A stretch of DNA of 64,000 nt. Origin: Hydractinia symbiolongicarpus. Lineage: Eukaryota; Cnidaria; Hydrozoa; Anthoathecata; Hydractiniidae. A program made the position numbers and the translations under genes. The notes beneath the pieces are model-generated. The model worked only from the letters and a program-made list of their open reading frames with translations. It was not told the DNA's origin and ran no database searches. Below, piece by piece: positions 29,781-41,616 of this stretch. Where the stretch lies: assembly GCF_029227915.1 (NCBI RefSeq), contig NC_079885.1:16691001-16755000 (forward strand), written 5' to 3'. Every line of letters starts with the position of its first letter. Within the stretch, counting starts at the first letter, position 1.

Positions 29781-30547
29781 ACGACGTGCCAAGTCGTTTT
29801 CCTTGGCGCCATGGCTTTAGAACATTGGTAACTCCGTGCACAGCCCTCTAAAGGCTGCAATATATCCATTTGCAGCCTAATAAAGGCGTTATTCGTGAAT
29901 ACCGTCGTTCCACCTGCCTGCGCAGGTTACCATAGGAGTAATCCTTCCAGTCCCAATGGACTATGACGTCTCAAGACCTTTTCCTTGGCGCCATGGCTTT
30001 AGAACAATGTTAACTAAGTCGACAGCTCTCTGTAAGCCGTAATATTGCCTTTTGCAGACTAATAAAGGCCTTACAGGAAAACCACGAGCTTCCACGCTCC
30101 CAGCCAGTCTACGAATTCTCTAGTGTTCCCAGTCGCAATGGAATATGACGTCCCATGTCGTACTATTTAACGCCAGGGCGTTGGGAGAACGGCAACTACG
30201 CGAACAGTCCTCTAAACGCTGTAACATGTCCTTTTACAGACTAATAAAGGTCTTACACGCAAATCACGTTTTTCCACGCGCCCAGCAAGGTTACCAATGG
30301 TCTACTGTTCCCAGTCTTAGTGGAATATGACGTCTCAAGTCCTTTTCCTTAACGCCATGGCTTTAGAACACTCTTAGCTACGTGCACAGCCCCATGTAAG
30401 CCGTATTATTGTTTTTGCAGCCTAATAAAGGCCTTTGACGCAAACCACGTGCTTCCACGCTCCCAGCCAGGCTACCATTGATCTAGTCCTTCAAGTCTCA
30501 ATGGACTACGACTTGCGAAGTCGTTCTCCTTGGCGTCATGGCTTTAG
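29094..30547 (+). repeat. 727-bp tandem duplication of four monomers
   Basis: The block starting AACATTGGTAAC at 29,094 is repeated at 29,821, with the same GAGCTTCCACGCTCC and CGTACTCTTTAACGCC-type variants. The distal duplicate at 34-36 kb carries only one copy of this block, so the 727-bp duplication arose after, or was lost from, one of the larger copies. Confidence 0.8.
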
Positions 30548-31429
30548 AGCACTGTGAACTATGTGCACAGCCCTCTAAATGCTGCAATATGTCCTTTTAC
30601 AGACTAATAAAGGCCTTGCACGTAAATCACGTTCTTCCACGTCCCCAGCAAGGCTACCAATGGCCTAGTGTTCCCAGTCTCAATGAACTACAACGTGCCA
30701 AGTCGTTTTCCTTGGCGTCATGACTTTAGAACACTGTTAATTCCGTGCACAACCCTCTAAAGGCGGAAATGTGGCCTTTTGCAGCCTAATAAATGCTTTG
30801 CACGTAAATCACGTGCTCTACGCTCCCAGCCACGCAACCATTCGTCTAGTATTCCCAGTCTCAATGGACTACGACGTCCCAAGTCGCTTTCTTTGACTCC
30901 ATGGCTTTAGAACACTTTTAACTCACAGCCATCTGTAAGCCGTAATATTGCCTTTTACAGCCTAATAAAGGCCTTGCAGGTAAATCACGTGCTTCCACGC
31001 TCCCACAAAGGCTACCAATGGTCTAGTGTTCCCAGACTCAATGGACTATGACATCCCAAGTCCTTTTCCTTGGCGCCATGACTTTAGAAGAATGTTAACT
31101 CCGTGCACAGCCCTCCAAAGCCTGTAATATGGCCATTTGCAGCCAAATAAAGGCTTTACACGTAAATATCGTGGTTCCACCACCCTTCGCGGGATACCAT
31201 TGGTCTAGTCCTTCCAGTCTCAATGGATGACAACGTGCCAAGTCGTTTTCCTTGGCGTCATCGCTTTAGAACACTGTTAACTACGTGCACAGCCCTCTGT
31301 AAGCCATAATATTGCCTTTTGCAGCATAAAAAAGACCTTCCACGTAAATCATGTGCTGCCATGCTCCTCGGAAGTCTACCTTTTGTCTAGCAATCCCAAT
31401 CTCAATGGACTACGTCATCTCAAGTCGTT

Positions 31430-34064
31430 CTCTTTGGCACCGTGGCGTTAGAAGCCCGGCAACAACGCGCACAGTTCTCTCAATGCTGTAACATGGCCTT
31501 TTACAGAGTAATAAAGGCCTTACACGTAAATCACGTTCTTCCACGCCCCCAGCAAGGCTACCAATGGTCTAGTGCTCTCAGTCTCAATGGACTACGACAT
31601 CATAAGTCGTTTTATTTGGTGCTATGGCGTTAGAACTCTGTTAACTACGTGCACAGCCCTCTAAACGCTGTAATTTGGGCTTTTGCGGCCTAATAAAGGC
31701 CTTATACGTAAATACCGTCGTTCTGCCTACGCCGGTTACAATTGGTGTAGATCTTCTAGTCTCAATGGACTACAACGTCCCAAGTCGTTTTCTTTGGCAC
31801 CGTGGCGTTAGAAGACCGGCAACTACGCGCACAGCCCTCTTAATGCAGTAACATGGCCTTTTGCGGCCTAATAAAGACTTTACACGTAAATACCGCGGTT
31901 CAAGCACCCTTCGCAGGACACCATTGGTCTAATCCTTCCAGTCTCAACGGACTATAACGTGATAAGTCATTTTCCTTGGCGTCATCGCTTTAGAACACTG
32001 TTAACTACGTGCACAGCCCTCTGTAAGCCGTAATATTGCCTTTTGCAGCCTAATAAAAGCCTTACAGGAAAACCACGTGCTTCCACGCTCCCGGCCAGGC
32101 TACCAATTCTCTAGTGCTCCCAGACGCAATGGAATATGACGTCACAAGTCGTTTTCTTTGGCACCGTGGCGTTAGAAGCCCGGCAACAACGCGCACAGTC
32201 CTCTCAATGCTGTAACATGGCCTTTTACAGAGTAATCAAGGCCTTACACGTAAATCACGTTCTTCCACGCCCCCAGCAAGGCTACCAATGGTCTAGTGCT
32301 CTCAGTCTCAATGGACTACGACATCATAAGTCGTTTTATTTGGTGCTATGGCGTTAGAACTCTGTTAACTACGTGCACAGCCCTCTAAACGCTGTAATTT
32401 GGGCTTTTGCGGCCTAATAAAGGCCTTATACGTAAATACCGTCGTTCTGCCTACGCCGGTTACAATTGGTGTAGATCTTCTAGTCTCAATGGACTACAAC
32501 GTCCCAAGTCGTTTTCTTTGGCACCGTGGCGTTAGAAGACCGGCAACTACGCGCACAGCCCTCTTAATGCAGTAACATGGCCTTTTGCGGCCTAATAAAG
32601 ACTTTACACGTAAATACCGCGGTTCAAGCACCCTTCGCAGGACACCATTGGTCTAATCCTTCCAGTCTCAACGGACTATAACGTGATAAGTCGTTTTCCT
32701 TGGCGTCATCGCTTTAGAACACTGTTAACTACGTGCACAGCCCTCTGTAAGCCGTAATATTGCCTTTTGCAGCCTAATAAAAGCCTTACAGGAAAACCAC
32801 GTGCTTCCACGCTCCCGGCCAGGCTACCAATTCTCTAGTGCTCCCAGACGCAATGGAATATGACGTCACAAGTCGTTTTCTTTGGCACCGTGGCGTTAGA
32901 AGCCCGGCAACAACGCGCACAGTCCTCTCAATGCTGTAACATGGCCTTTTACAGAGTAATCAAGGCCTTACACGTAAATCACGTTCTTCCACGCCCCCAG
33001 CAAGGCTACCAATGGTCTAGTGCTCTCAGTCTCAATGGACTACGACATCATAAGTCGTTTTATTTGGTGCTATGGCGTTAGAACTCTGTTAACTACGTGC
33101 ACAGCCCTCTAAACGCTGTAATTTGGGCTTTTGCGGCCTAATAAAGGCCTTATACGTAAATACCGTCGTTCTGCCTACGCCGGTTACAATTGGTGTAGAT
33201 CTTCTAGTCTCAATGGACTACAACGTCCCAAGTCGTTTTCTTTGGCACCGTGGCGTTAGAAGACCGGCAACTACGCGCACAGCCCTCTTAATGCAGTAAC
33301 ATGGCCTTTTGCGGCCTAATAAAGACTTTACACGTAAATACCGCGGTTCAAGCACCCTTCGCAGGACACCATTGGTCTAATCCTTCCAGTCTCAACGGAC
33401 TATAACGTGATAAGTCGTTTTCCTTGGCGTCATCGCTTTAGAACACTGTTAACTACGTGCACAGCCCTCTGTAAGCCGTAATATTGCCTTTTGCAGCCTA
33501 ATAAATGCCTTACAGGAAAACCACGTGCTTCCACGCTCCCGGCCAGGCTACCAATTCTCTAGTGCTCCCAGTCGCAATGGAATATGACGTCACAAGTCGT
33601 TTTCTTTGGCACCGTGGCGTTAGAAGCCCGGCAACAACGCGCACAGTCCTCTCAATGCTGTAACATGGCCTTTTACAGAGTAATCAAGGCCTTACACGTA
33701 AATCACGTTCTTCCACGCCCCCAGCAAGGCTACCAATGGTCTAGTGCTCTCAGTCTCAATGGACTACGACATCATAAGTCGTTTTATTTGGTGCTATGGC
33801 GTTAGAACACTGTTAACTACGTGCACAGCCCTCTAAACGCTGTAATTTGGGCTTTTGCAGCCTAATAAAGGCCTTATACGTAAATACCGTCGTTCTGCCT
33901 ACGCCGGTTACAATTGGTGTAGACCTTCTAGTCTCAATGGACTACAACTTCCCAAGTCGTTTTCTTTGGCACCGTGGCGTTAGAAGACCGGCAACTACGC
34001 GCACAGCCCTCTTAATGCAGTAACATGGCCTTTTGCGGCCTAATAAAGGCTTTACACGTAAACC
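31430..34064 (+). repeat. 724-bp four-monomer higher-order repeat, array B
   Basis: The same 724-bp unit as array A is present in about 3.6 nearly identical copies. The ATACCGTCG landmark is at 31,712, 32,436, 33,160 and 33,884. The downstream junction of array A (26,149-26,720) reappears at 33,584-34,155. Arrays A and B are therefore parts of one larger duplicated tract. Confidence 0.9.
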
Positions 34065-34145
34065 ACGTGCTTCCACGCTCCCAACCAGGCTACCGTTGTT
34101 CTAGTGTTCCCAGTCTCAATGGAATATGACGTCCCAAGTCGTTTT

Positions 34146-35761
34146 CCTTGGCGTCATGCTTTTAGAGCACTGTGAACTATGTGCACAGCCCTCTAAATGC
34201 TGCAATATGTCCTTTTACACACTAATAAAGGCCTTGCACATAAATCACGTTCTTCCACGTCCCCAGCAATGCTACCAATGGCATAGTGTTCCCAGTCTCA
34301 ATGGACTACAACGTGCCAAGCCGTTTTCCTTGGCGTCATGGCTTTAGAACACTGTTAATTCCGTACACAGTCCTCTAAATGCTGTAACATGGCCTTTTGC
34401 AGACAAATAAAGGCCTTACACGTAAACCACGTGCTTTCACGCTCCCAACCAGGCTACCATTGGTCTAGTGTTCCCAGTCTCAATGGAATATGACGTCCCA
34501 AGTCGTTTTTCTTGGCGCCATGGCTTTAGAAGAAAGTTAACTCCGTGCACAGCCCTCTAAAGCCTGTAATATGTCCATTTGCAGCCTAATAAAGGCGTTA
34601 TACGTAAATACCATCGTTCCACCTGCCTGCGCAGGTTACCATTGGTGTAGTCCTTCCAGTCTTAATGCACTATGACGTCCCAAGTCGTTTTCTTTGACGC
34701 CGTGACGTTAGAAGACCGGCAAGTACGCGCACAGTCCTCTAAATGCCATAATATGGCTTTTGTGAATCTAATGAAGGTCTTACGCGTAAATTACGTGCTT
34801 CCACTCTCCAAAGCAGGCTACCAATGGTGTACTGTTCCGACTATCATTGAACTACGACGTCCCAATTCATTTTCCTTGGCGCTATAACGTTAAAACACTT
34901 TTAACTACGTGCACAGGCCTCTAAACGCTGTAATGTGGTCTTTTATAACCTAATAAAGGCCTTATACGAAATATCGTCGCTCTACCTGACTGCGCAGCTT
35001 ATCATTGGTGTAGCTTTCCCAGTCTCAATGGACTACGACGTGCCAAGTCGTTTTCCTTGGCGCCATGGCTTTAGAACATTGGTAACTCCGTGCACAGCCC
35101 TCTAAAGGCTGCAATATATCCATTTGCAGCTTAATAAAGGCGTTATTCGTAAATACCGTCGTTCCACCTGCCTGCGCAGGTTACCATAGGAGTAATCCTT
35201 CCAGTCCCAATGGACTATGACGTCCCAAGACCTTTTCCTTGGCGCCATGGCTTTAGAACAATGTTAACTAAGTCGACAGCTCTCTGTAAGCCGTAATATT
35301 GCCTTTTGCAGACTAATAAAGGCCTTACAGGAAAACCACGAGCTTCCACGCTCCCAGCCAGTCTACGAATTCTCTAGTGTTCCCAGTCGCAATGGAATAT
35401 GACGTCCCATGTCGTACTCTTTAACGCCAGGGCGTTGGGAGAACGGCAACTACGCGAACAGTCCTCTAAACGCTGTAACATGTCCTTTTACAGACTAATA
35501 AAGGTCTTACACGCAAATCACGTTTTTCCACGCGCCCAGCAAGGTTACCAATGGTCTACTGTTCCCAGTCTTAGTGGAATATGACGTCTCAAGTCCTTTT
35601 CCTTAACGCCATGGCTTTAGAACACTCTTAGCTACGTGCACAGCCCCATGTAAGCCGTATTATTGTTTTTGCAGCCTAATAAAGGCCTTAGACGCAAACC
35701 ACGTGCTTCCACGCTCCCAGCCAGGCTACCATTGATCTAGTCCTTCAAGTCTCAATGGACT
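34146..35761 (+). repeat. 1.6-kb segmental duplication, copy 2
   Basis: This is the partner of 28,165-29,780 at an offset of 5,981 bp. Only scattered single-base differences are visible between the copies. Confidence 0.85.
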
Positions 35762-38700
35762 ACGACTTGCAAAGTCGTTCTCCTTGGCGTCATGGCTTTA
35801 GAGCACTATGAACTATGTGCACAGCCCTCTAAATGCTGCAATATGTCCTTTTACAGCCTAATAAAGGCCTTGCAGGTAAATCACGTGCTTCCACGCTCCC
35901 ACAAAGGCTACCAATGGTCTAGTGTTCCCAGACTCAATGGACTATGACATCCCAAGTCCTTTTCCTTGGCGCCATGACATTAGAAGAATGTTAACTCCGT
36001 GCACAGCCCTCTAAAGCCTGTAATATGGCCATTTGCAGCCAAATAAAGGCTTTACACGTAAATACCGTGGTTCCACCACCCTTCGCGGGATACCATTGGT
36101 CTAGTCCTTCCAGTCTCAATGGATGACAACGTGCCAAGTCGTTTTCCTTGTCGTCATCGCTTTAGAACACTGTTAACTACGTGCACAGCCCTCTGTAAGC
36201 CATAATATTGCCTTTTGCAGCATAATAAACACCTTACACGTAACTCATGTGCTTTCATGCTCCTCGGAAGTCTACCTTTGGTCTAGCTATCCCAGTCTCA
36301 ATGGACTACGTCATCTCAAGTCGTACTCTTTGTCGCCGGGGCGTTGGAAGACCGGCAAATACGTGCACATCCTCTAAGTGTTGTAACATGACCTTTTGCA
36401 GACTAACAAAGGCCTTACACGTAAACCACGTGCTTCCGGCAACAATAAAGGCCTTATACGTAAATAGCGTCGTTCCACCTGCCTACGCCGGTTACCATAG
36501 GAGTAGTCCTTCCAGTATCAATGGACTACAACGTCCCAAGTCGTTTTCTTTGGTACCGTGGCGTTAGAACACTTTTAACTCCTTGCAAAGCCCTCTAAAG
36601 GCTGTATTATGGCCACTTGAGGCCTAATAAAGCGTTATACGTTAATACCGTCGTTACACCTGCCTACGCAGGTTACCATTGGTGTAGGCCTTCTAGCCTC
36701 AATGAACTACAACGTCCAAATCGTTTTCTTTAGCACCGTAGCGTTAGAAGACCGGCAACAACGCGCACAGTCCTCTAAATGCTGTAACATGGCCTTTTAG
36801 AGCCTAATAAAGGCCTTACACGTAAATCACGTTCTTCCGCGCCCCCAGCAATGCTACCAATGGCCTAGTGTTCGCAGTCTTAATGGACTATGACGTCCCA
36901 AGTCCTTTTCCTTAACGCCATGGCTATAGAACACTGTTAACTACGTGCACAGCCTTCAAAAGGCAGGAATATGTCCTTTTGCAGACTAATAAATGCCTTA
37001 CAAGTAAATAACGTGCTTCCATGCTACCAGGAAGGCTACCATTGGTCTAGTGTTAATAGTCTCAATGGACTACCACGTCCTAAGTCGTTTTCTTTGGCAC
37101 CGTGGCGTTAGAAGACCGGCAACTACGCGCACAGCCCTCTAAAGACAGTAATACGGCCTTTTGCGGCCTAATAAAGGCTTTACACGTAAGTACCGTGGTT
37201 CCACCACCTTTTGCGACATACCATTGGTCTAATCCTTTCAATCTCAATGCACTATAACGTTCCAAGTCCTTTTCCTTGGTGCCATGGCTTTAGAACAATG
37301 TTAACTACGTGCACAGCACTCTAAACGCTGTAATATGGCTTTTGCGGCATAATAGAGGCCTTATACGTAAATACCGTCATTCCAGTTGTCTGAACAGGTT
37401 ACCATAGGAGATGGCCTTCCAGTCTCAATGCACTATGACGTCCCAAGTCCTTTTCCTTGGCGCCATGACTTTAGAACAATGTTAACTCCATACACAGCCC
37501 TCTAAAGGCTGTAATATGGCCATTTGCACCCTAATAAAGGCTTTACACGTAATTACCGTGGTTCCACCACCTTTTGCGACATACCATTGGTCTAATCCTT
37601 CCAGTTTCAATGCACTATAACGTCCCAAGTCCTTTTCCTTGCCCCCATGGCTTCAGAACACTGGTACCCGCGTGAACAGCCCTCTAAACGCTGTAATATG
37701 GCTTTTGCGGCATAATAAAGGCTTTACAGGAAGACCACGTGCTTCCACGCTTCCAGTCAGGCTACCATTACTCTAGTGTTCCAAGTCACCATGGACTAAG
37801 ACGTCCCAAGTCCTTCTCCTTGGCACCATGGCTTTAGAACAATGTTAACTCCGTGCACAGCCCTCTAAATGCTGTAACATGGCCCTTTGCAGACTAATAA
37901 AGGCTTTAAACGTTAATACCGTCGTTCTACCTGCCTGCGCAGGTTACGATAGGAGTAGTACTTCCAGTCTCAATGGACTATGACGTCCAAAGTCCTTTTC
38001 CTTGGCGCTATGGCTTTAGAGCACTGTGAACTACGTGCTCAGCCCTCTAAATATGGCAATATCGTCTTTTCCAGGCTAATAAAAGCCTTACCCGTAAGTC
38101 ACGTGTTTCCAAGCTACCAGAAAGGCTACCATTAGTCTAGTGTTCCCAGTCTCAATGGACTACAACGTGCCAAGTCGTTTTCCTTGGCTTCATGGCTTTA
38201 GAACTCTGTTAACTACGTGCACAGCCCTCTGTAAGCCGTAATAATGCCTTTTGCAGCCTAATAAGGGCCTTCCACGTAAATCACGTACTTCCATGCTCCT
38301 CGGAAGTCTACCATTAGTGTAGTTTTCCCATTCTCAATGGACTACGACATCACAAATCGTTTTCCTTGGCACCATGGATTTAGAGCACTGTGAAATACGC
38401 GCACAGTCCTCTAAATGCTGTAACATGGCCTTTTACAGACTACTAAAGGCCTTGCACGTAAATCACGTTCTTCCACGCTCCCGGAAAGGCTATCATTGAT
38501 CTAGTGTTCCCAGTTTCAATGGACTACGACGTACCAAGTGGATTTCCTTGGGGCTATGGTATTAGAACATTGTTAAGTACGTGTACAGCCACCTCAACGC
38601 TGCAATATGGCTTTTTGCAGCCTAATAAAGGCCTTAGACGTAAATCACGTTCTTCCACAGCCCCAGCAATGCTACCAATGGTCTTGTGTTCCCAGTCTTA

Positions 38701-40273
38701 ATGGACTATGACGTCCCAAGTCCTTTTCCTTGACGCCTTGGCTATAGAACACTGGTAACTACGCGCACAGTCCTCTAAATGCTGTAACATGGCCATTTAC
38801 ATAATAATAAAGGAGTTACACGTAAATACTGTGGTTCCACGCTCCCAGCCAATCTACTATTGATCTAATCCTTCCAGCCTGAATGGACTACGACGTGCCA
38901 AGTCGTTTTCCTTGGCGTCATGGCTTTAAAACACTGTTAATTCCGTGCACAGACCTCTAAAATTTGTAGTATGGCCATTTGCAGCCTAATAAATTCGTTA
39001 TACGTAAATACCGTCGTTCCACCTGCCTGTGCATGTTACCATAGGGGTAGTCCTTCCAGTCTCAATGGACTACGACGTCCAAAGTCGTTTTCCTTAGCGT
39101 CATGGTTTTAGAACTATGTTAACTAAGTGAACAGCCCTCTGTAAGCCGTATTATTGCTCTTTGTACTCTAATAAAGGCCTTGCACGTAAATCACGTTCTT
39201 CCACACCCCCAGGTTACGATAGGAGTGGCCCTTCCAGTCTCAATGTACAATAACGTCCTAAGTCCCTTTCCTTGTCGCCATGGCTTAGAACAATGTTAAC
39301 TACGCGCACAGCCCTCTAAACGCTGTAATGTGGCTTTTACGGCCTAATAGAGGCCTTATACGTAAACACCGTCGTTCCACTTGCTTACGCAGGTTACCAT
39401 TGGTGTAGGCCATCTAGCTTTAATGGAATATTACGTCCCAAGTCGTTTTCTTTGGCACCGTGGCAGTAGAAGACCGGCAACTACGCGCACAGTCCTCTAA
39501 ATGCTGTAACATGGCCTTTTGCTGCGTAATAAAGGCCTTACACGTAAATACCGTGGTCCCACCACCCTCCGCGGGTTACCATTAGTCTAGTCCCTCCAGT
39601 CTCAGTTGACGACATCCCAAGTCGTTTCTGTGGCGCCGTTGCGTTGGAAGACCGGCAACTACGTGCGCAGCCCTCTAAAGGCTGTAATATGGCCATTTGC
39701 TGCCTGATAAAGACCTTACACGTAAGTCACGCGCTTCCAATCTCCAAAGCAGTCTACCAATACTCTACGCTTCCCACTATCATTGGAATGCGACATTCCA
39801 ATTTTTTTTCCTTTGCGCTATAGCGTTGAAACACTGTTAACTACGTGCATAGTCTTTTGTAAGCCGTAATATTGCCTTTTGCAGAGTGATTAATGCCTTA
39901 CACGTAAACCACGTGCTTCCACAGGCCCAGGCAGGCTACCGTTGGTCTACTGTTCCCAGTCTCCATGGACTTTGGCGTCCCAAATCGTTTTCCTTGGCGC
40001 AGTGGTTTTAGAACAATGTTAATTACGTGCACAGCCCTCTAAAGGTTGTAATATGGCCTTTTGCTGCCTAATAAAGGCCTTACACGTAAATCACGTGGGT
40101 CCACTACCCTTCACAGGTTACCATTGGTCTGTCCATTGAGGACTTCGACGTCCCAAGTCGTTTTCCTTGGCACGGTGGCGTTGGAAGACCGGCAAGTACG
40201 CGCACAGGCCTCTAAATTCTGTAATATGGCCTTTTGCACGCTGGAGATAGAGAAATGTTCCTTCTTGCGCAGT

Positions 40274-40297
40274 CGCGTATACGCGCACGTGCACGCC
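40274..40297. other. Alternating pyrimidine/purine tract in TIR
   Basis: A run of more than 20 nt of strictly alternating pyrimidine and purine, including the palindrome CGCGTATACGCG at 40,274-40,285. Equivalent but not identical tracts lie at 43,735-43,758, 56,371-56,394, 57,580-57,603 and in Element 2 at 58,621-58,642. Such tracts favour Z-DNA in general; a role here is inference. Confidence 0.7.
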
Positions 40298-40345
40298 ACA
40301 GTCAAGCACAAGAAATCCAGTCCCATGCAGTGGCTACCAGGGGTT

Positions 40346-40498
40346 ATTCCCTAATATTCAGTGCATAGCTATACAGTATCCCTAATATTGAGTGCAGTGA
40401 TGACATCAATGCTGCAAATGAGTAATTTTCTAGCGCAATTCCCTAATAGTCAACGCGCACATCATACATCAAAAAGGGAATTCCCTAAAAATCAACGC
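40346..40498 (+). promoter_or_regulatory. Four direct TCCCTAATA boxes in the TIR
   Basis: Four direct repeats of the form ATTCCCTAATANTCANYGC start at 40,346, 40,378, 40,438 and 40,480. They lie between the tip of the element and the ATG at 40,574. All four are kept, with small changes, in the right TIR and in the orphan TIR at 57,549. Arrays like this are typical of binding sites for an initiator or transcription factor. Which protein would bind them cannot be seen. Confidence 0.65.
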
Positions 40499-40573
40499 AT
40501 GCGCAGTTGAGACACGCTAAGTCGAGCAGAATGAAACCTTCTGATAAAACAAAAAACTCTACACAATAAAGAA

Positions 40574-40787
40574 ATGGATGCATACACCGTGAAGCAATTA
40601 CGCGATGTTGCAAAAGCCAGTGGGCTATGTAGTTCAAGGGATGCGCAAAAAAGACATCATAAAACATATCCAAAATGATATTGCCCTTCAGGACATGTGT
40701 AATAGGGGTGTTGAAAAGTATGCCAACATATTCTGGTTTATCCCAGACCAGTTCAAGACGAGGGACCTGTGTCCAATATGTAGGTGA
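40574..40787 (+). pseudogene. SAP-like start followed by DUF4116-type repeat remnant (copy 1)
   Basis: The gene starts inside the TIR with MDAYTVKQLRDVAK, the same start as the polymerase polyprotein at the other end. It then leaves that frame after about 18 codons. The continuation in another frame (40,605-40,787) carries KKDIIKHIQND, which fits the second half of a SAP/Rho-N-like helix pair. It then has CNRGVEKYANIFWFIPDQFK, which has the pattern of DUF4116-type repeats (CnkAVek.p..l.fvPdqfkT.emC) known from giant viruses and cnidarian elements. The protein is broken by a frameshift and truncated after about one repeat. The right-end homologue instead continues into the polymerase. Confidence 0.6.
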
Positions 40788-40818
40788 AATCTCCGAACCT
40801 TGTTGAAATATATATATA

Positions 40819-41172
40819 ATGGTACTCTGCTTCTTGTGCTCTGTAGAACTACTCGACAAAGTCAGGTGCCCCATGATATACAACCCTCCACAGGTGAGTA
40901 CAAAACATACAGCGAAATCTGGCTTTTTTCAAGTCAAAGAAAACATGGCTGCCTATATGAGCGATGGTGGTGAGTACGTATACGAGGGCTACTTTTGTGG
41001 AGATGCGTGCTGCCTGGCTAACGTGGAAGAGCGAAAGGTGTATGACAGCACGTATGAAATATCGCTGTGGCTGTTAAAAAGGCGCAACAAGGGAAGGCCT
41101 GCTCCGGATTGGAGACGCCTCGTCAGATTTGGGGGTGACTTGACGCAAAAAGAATTCCTGGCATTGGCTTGA
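40819..41172 (+). CDS. Small putative zinc-binding protein (copy 1)
   Basis: An open frame of 117 codons directly preceded by an AT-rich stretch (ATATATATATAATGG). Residues 4-7 give CFLC and a later FCGDACC gives a second Cys pair, so a four-Cys zinc site is plausible. The arrangement resembles TRASH/FCS-type fingers and, more loosely, late transcription factors of large DNA viruses; that comparison is inference. It contains a basic segment (KRRNKGRPAPDWRRL) near the C-terminus. It lies between the TIR gene and the Cys-rich membrane protein on the same strand. No break is visible, unlike its neighbours. The function is not established. Confidence 0.5.
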   Translation: MVLCFLCSVELLDKVRCPMIYNPPQVSTKHTAKSGFFQVKENMAAYMSDGGEYVYEGYFCGDACCLANVEERKVYDSTYEISLWLLKRRNKGRPAPDWRRLVRFGGDLTQKEFLALA

Positions 41173-41217
41173 AACGTTATCATACAACATAGTTGCAAGA
41201 TAATACTACTATAATAA

Positions 41218-41616
41218 ATGTGCGTAAACTGTCAATCAAAATTCGATATCTTTGCAACTGCAGCATTCATGACCTTTATGGCCGGCATTGGTATCTCCCT
41301 ACCCCTCATGGCCCTGACATTAGTGCAAGAATCAGAGAGGGAGAAGGCTAATGAACGGAGGATTAAAGGCCTGGAGAATTGCCTTGATGCCTTAGAAAAT
41401 CATAATATAAATGGAGAAAGTGAGGACTGTGAATGGGTACTTGACGAGAATGATAGATGTACCTGCGGGCGTCGGTTCGTGGTAAATGGTAAAGTGTTGT
41501 GCTGGTACTGCTATCACGAATATATCACGTATAATGGAGATGGTTGCATATGCACAATGACATGCAATTCTCTGGAGTCGTTTAAACTTTCAATAAAACA
41601 AGATGCTACAATTTGA
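41218..41616 (+). CDS. Membrane-anchored Cys-rich protein (copy 1)
   Basis: An open frame of 132 codons with the start context CTATAATAAATG. Residues 12-35 form one hydrophobic segment (FATAAFMTFMAGIGISLPLM), followed by a charged, probably helical region (ESEREKANERRIKGLENCL). A Cys-rich C-terminal domain follows, with CEWVLDENDRCTCGRR, LCWYCYHEYITYNG and CICTMTC, so at least two zinc sites are likely. Element 2 has a homologue of the C-terminal domain at 59,314-59,475, with the DENDRC/DTYDRC and LCWYC...YITYNGG core conserved. The 3' end overlaps the next gene by 14 nt. The role is unknown. Confidence 0.6.
   Translation: MCVNCQSKFDIFATAAFMTFMAGIGISLPLMALTLVQESEREKANERRIKGLENCLDALENHNINGESEDCEWVLDENDRCTCGRRFVVNGKVLCWYCYHEYITYNGDGCICTMTCNSLESFKLSIKQDATI

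Larger units (their letters stand above)
25002..40243 (+). repeat. 181-bp satellite array, distal part up to Element 1
   Basis: This is the same satellite family in forward orientation. Between 25 and 36 kb the monomers are organised in recent, nearly identical higher-order repeats. From about 36.3 kb to the element boundary at 40,244 they are more diverged and less ordered, as expected at an array edge or near an old insertion. No gene is supported here. Confidence 0.93.
40244..40627 (+). repeat. Left TIR of Element 1, copy 1
   Basis: It matches the reverse complement of 56,042-56,425 with the same length from the tip to the embedded ATG (330 bp in both), so there is no net indel. It contains an alternating pyrimidine/purine tract, four TCCCTAATA boxes, an AGGGAATTCCCT palindrome (40,475-40,486) and the first 18 codons of a SAP-like protein. 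Confidence 0.92.

Noticed and set aside
691-39500. Dozens of ORFs of 60-106 codons in the satellite, many with similar proteins (MALE...QLRAQ..., MTSQVV...)
   Set aside because: They are translations of the same 181-bp monomer. The period is not a multiple of three, so the frame closes at the next monomer, and the opposite strand gives equally long ORFs.
1-40243. CRISPR-like array of constant and variable parts
   Set aside because: The whole 181-bp unit is repeated, the variable part comes in only a few versions, and there are no cas genes. It is an ordinary satellite.
1-40243. CENP-B box or other known centromere motif in the satellite
   Set aside because: I searched by eye for the TTCG....A..CGGG pattern and did not see it. 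The centromeric role stays an inference.
40061-40354. 97-codon ORF (also at 43,522-43,815) across the satellite/TIR border, and the minus-strand ORFs under it
   Set aside because: It joins monomer sequence to TIR sequence and has no independent support.
40485-40883. 132-codon minus-strand ORF (also at 43,946-44,344)
   Set aside because: It is antisense to the SAP/DUF4116-type remnant and the start of the zinc-binding gene, and has no motif.
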